Shown here: one piece after another, positions 4,973 through 5,070 of the stretch
Position numbering within the stretch: position 1 is the first letter of the stretch
How the letters are laid out: each line of letters begins with the position of its first letter
Assembly: GCA_015661585.1 (NCBI GenBank)
Contig: DQVU01000029.1
Span: 1-5,070 of the forward strand
Direction of reading: 5' to 3'
Origin: Methanothermococcus okinawensis
GTDB lineage: Archaea; AGJL01; Methanococci; Methanococcales; Methanococcaceae
DNA length: 5,070 bases
Notes under the pieces: model-generated
Seen by the model: only the letters and a program-made list of their open reading frames with translations
The model's database searches: none
Told to the model about the DNA's origin: nothing
Position numbers and translations under genes: made by a program

Positions 4973-5070
4973 TTAAAAAAATCCAATAAAAAACAGTATA
5001 AAGGAGAGTAGAAATCCCATTATATCCCTATTGTAGTTGAGGTTAAACTGAGAATAATAGTTGCTTAATC
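4973..5070 (-). CDS. C-terminal end of an unidentified membrane-anchored protein (partial)
   Basis: An open frame enters from the right window edge and ends at TAA (4975-4973), giving the last 32 or so residues. The end reads ..NYNRDIMGFLLSFILFFIGFF, a polar stretch followed by a strongly hydrophobic segment of about 15 residues that runs to the very C-terminus. This suggests a final membrane helix or a tail anchor. Codon choice (AGG for Arg, ATA for Ile) is like that of the neighbours. The stop is 112 bases before the hemA ATG, and hemA has its own TATA box in the gap, so the two may be separate transcripts. Too little is visible to name a family. A fully chance open frame of this length in AT-rich DNA remains possible. 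Confidence 0.5.
   Translation of the reverse strand, partial: LSNYYSQFNLNYNRDIMGFLLSFILFFIGFF

Overview
The window looks like a piece of an AT-rich, thermophilic, selenocysteine-using methanogen of the order Methanococcales; a Methanocaldococcus- or Methanotorris-like organism is an inference. Three things point there. A selenocysteine tRNA with the archaeal 9/4 fold lies at the left end. The gene set is a TfrB-type fumarate reductase subunit, an archaeal HemA, a DUF34/NIF3 protein and a DUF356-like protein. The only strongly GC-rich stretch is the structural RNA, as in hyperthermophilic methanogens. Ribosome binding sites are GGTG-type and promoters are archaeal TATA boxes.

Layout, left to right. 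tRNA-Sec (3-90, minus) has a TATA box about 25 bases before its 5' end. Positions 91-544 hold no gene but carry a repeated element, 'A' (264-414, plus), with its own candidate TATA box and a T/C-rich end, then the promoter region of tfrB with an inverted repeat. tfrB (545-2005, plus) encodes a 486-residue iron-sulfur protein. Positions 2006-2448 are again gene-free and contain element 'B' (2166-2315, minus), a diverged copy of A, and a small GC-rich island. Three minus-strand genes follow in transcription order from the right: hemA (4860-3688), a NIF3-like gene (3595-2846) and a DUF356-like gene (2835-2449). They form a probable operon, and the last two are only 10 bases apart. At the right edge (4973-5070, minus) is the C-terminal tail of an unidentified, probably membrane-anchored protein.

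How the genes relate. HemA makes glutamate-1-semialdehyde from Glu-tRNA, the entry to tetrapyrroles (siroheme, cobamides, F430). TfrB carries electrons in fumarate reduction with CoM-SH and CoB-SH as donors. NIF3-like and DUF356-like proteins have no settled function. There is no obvious shared pathway, and tfrB is on the opposite strand without its catalytic partner tfrA in view.

The most unusual feature is the A/B pair, two copies of a non-coding element of about 150 bases in opposite orientation on either side of tfrB. They share three colinear exact blocks of 14, 10 and 32 bases at nearly identical spacing. The 32-base block ends at the start of a pyrimidine-rich tract. I read this as a candidate small-RNA family or a conserved 3'-end/terminator element; a small non-autonomous repeat is the alternative. 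I could not match it to a known family.
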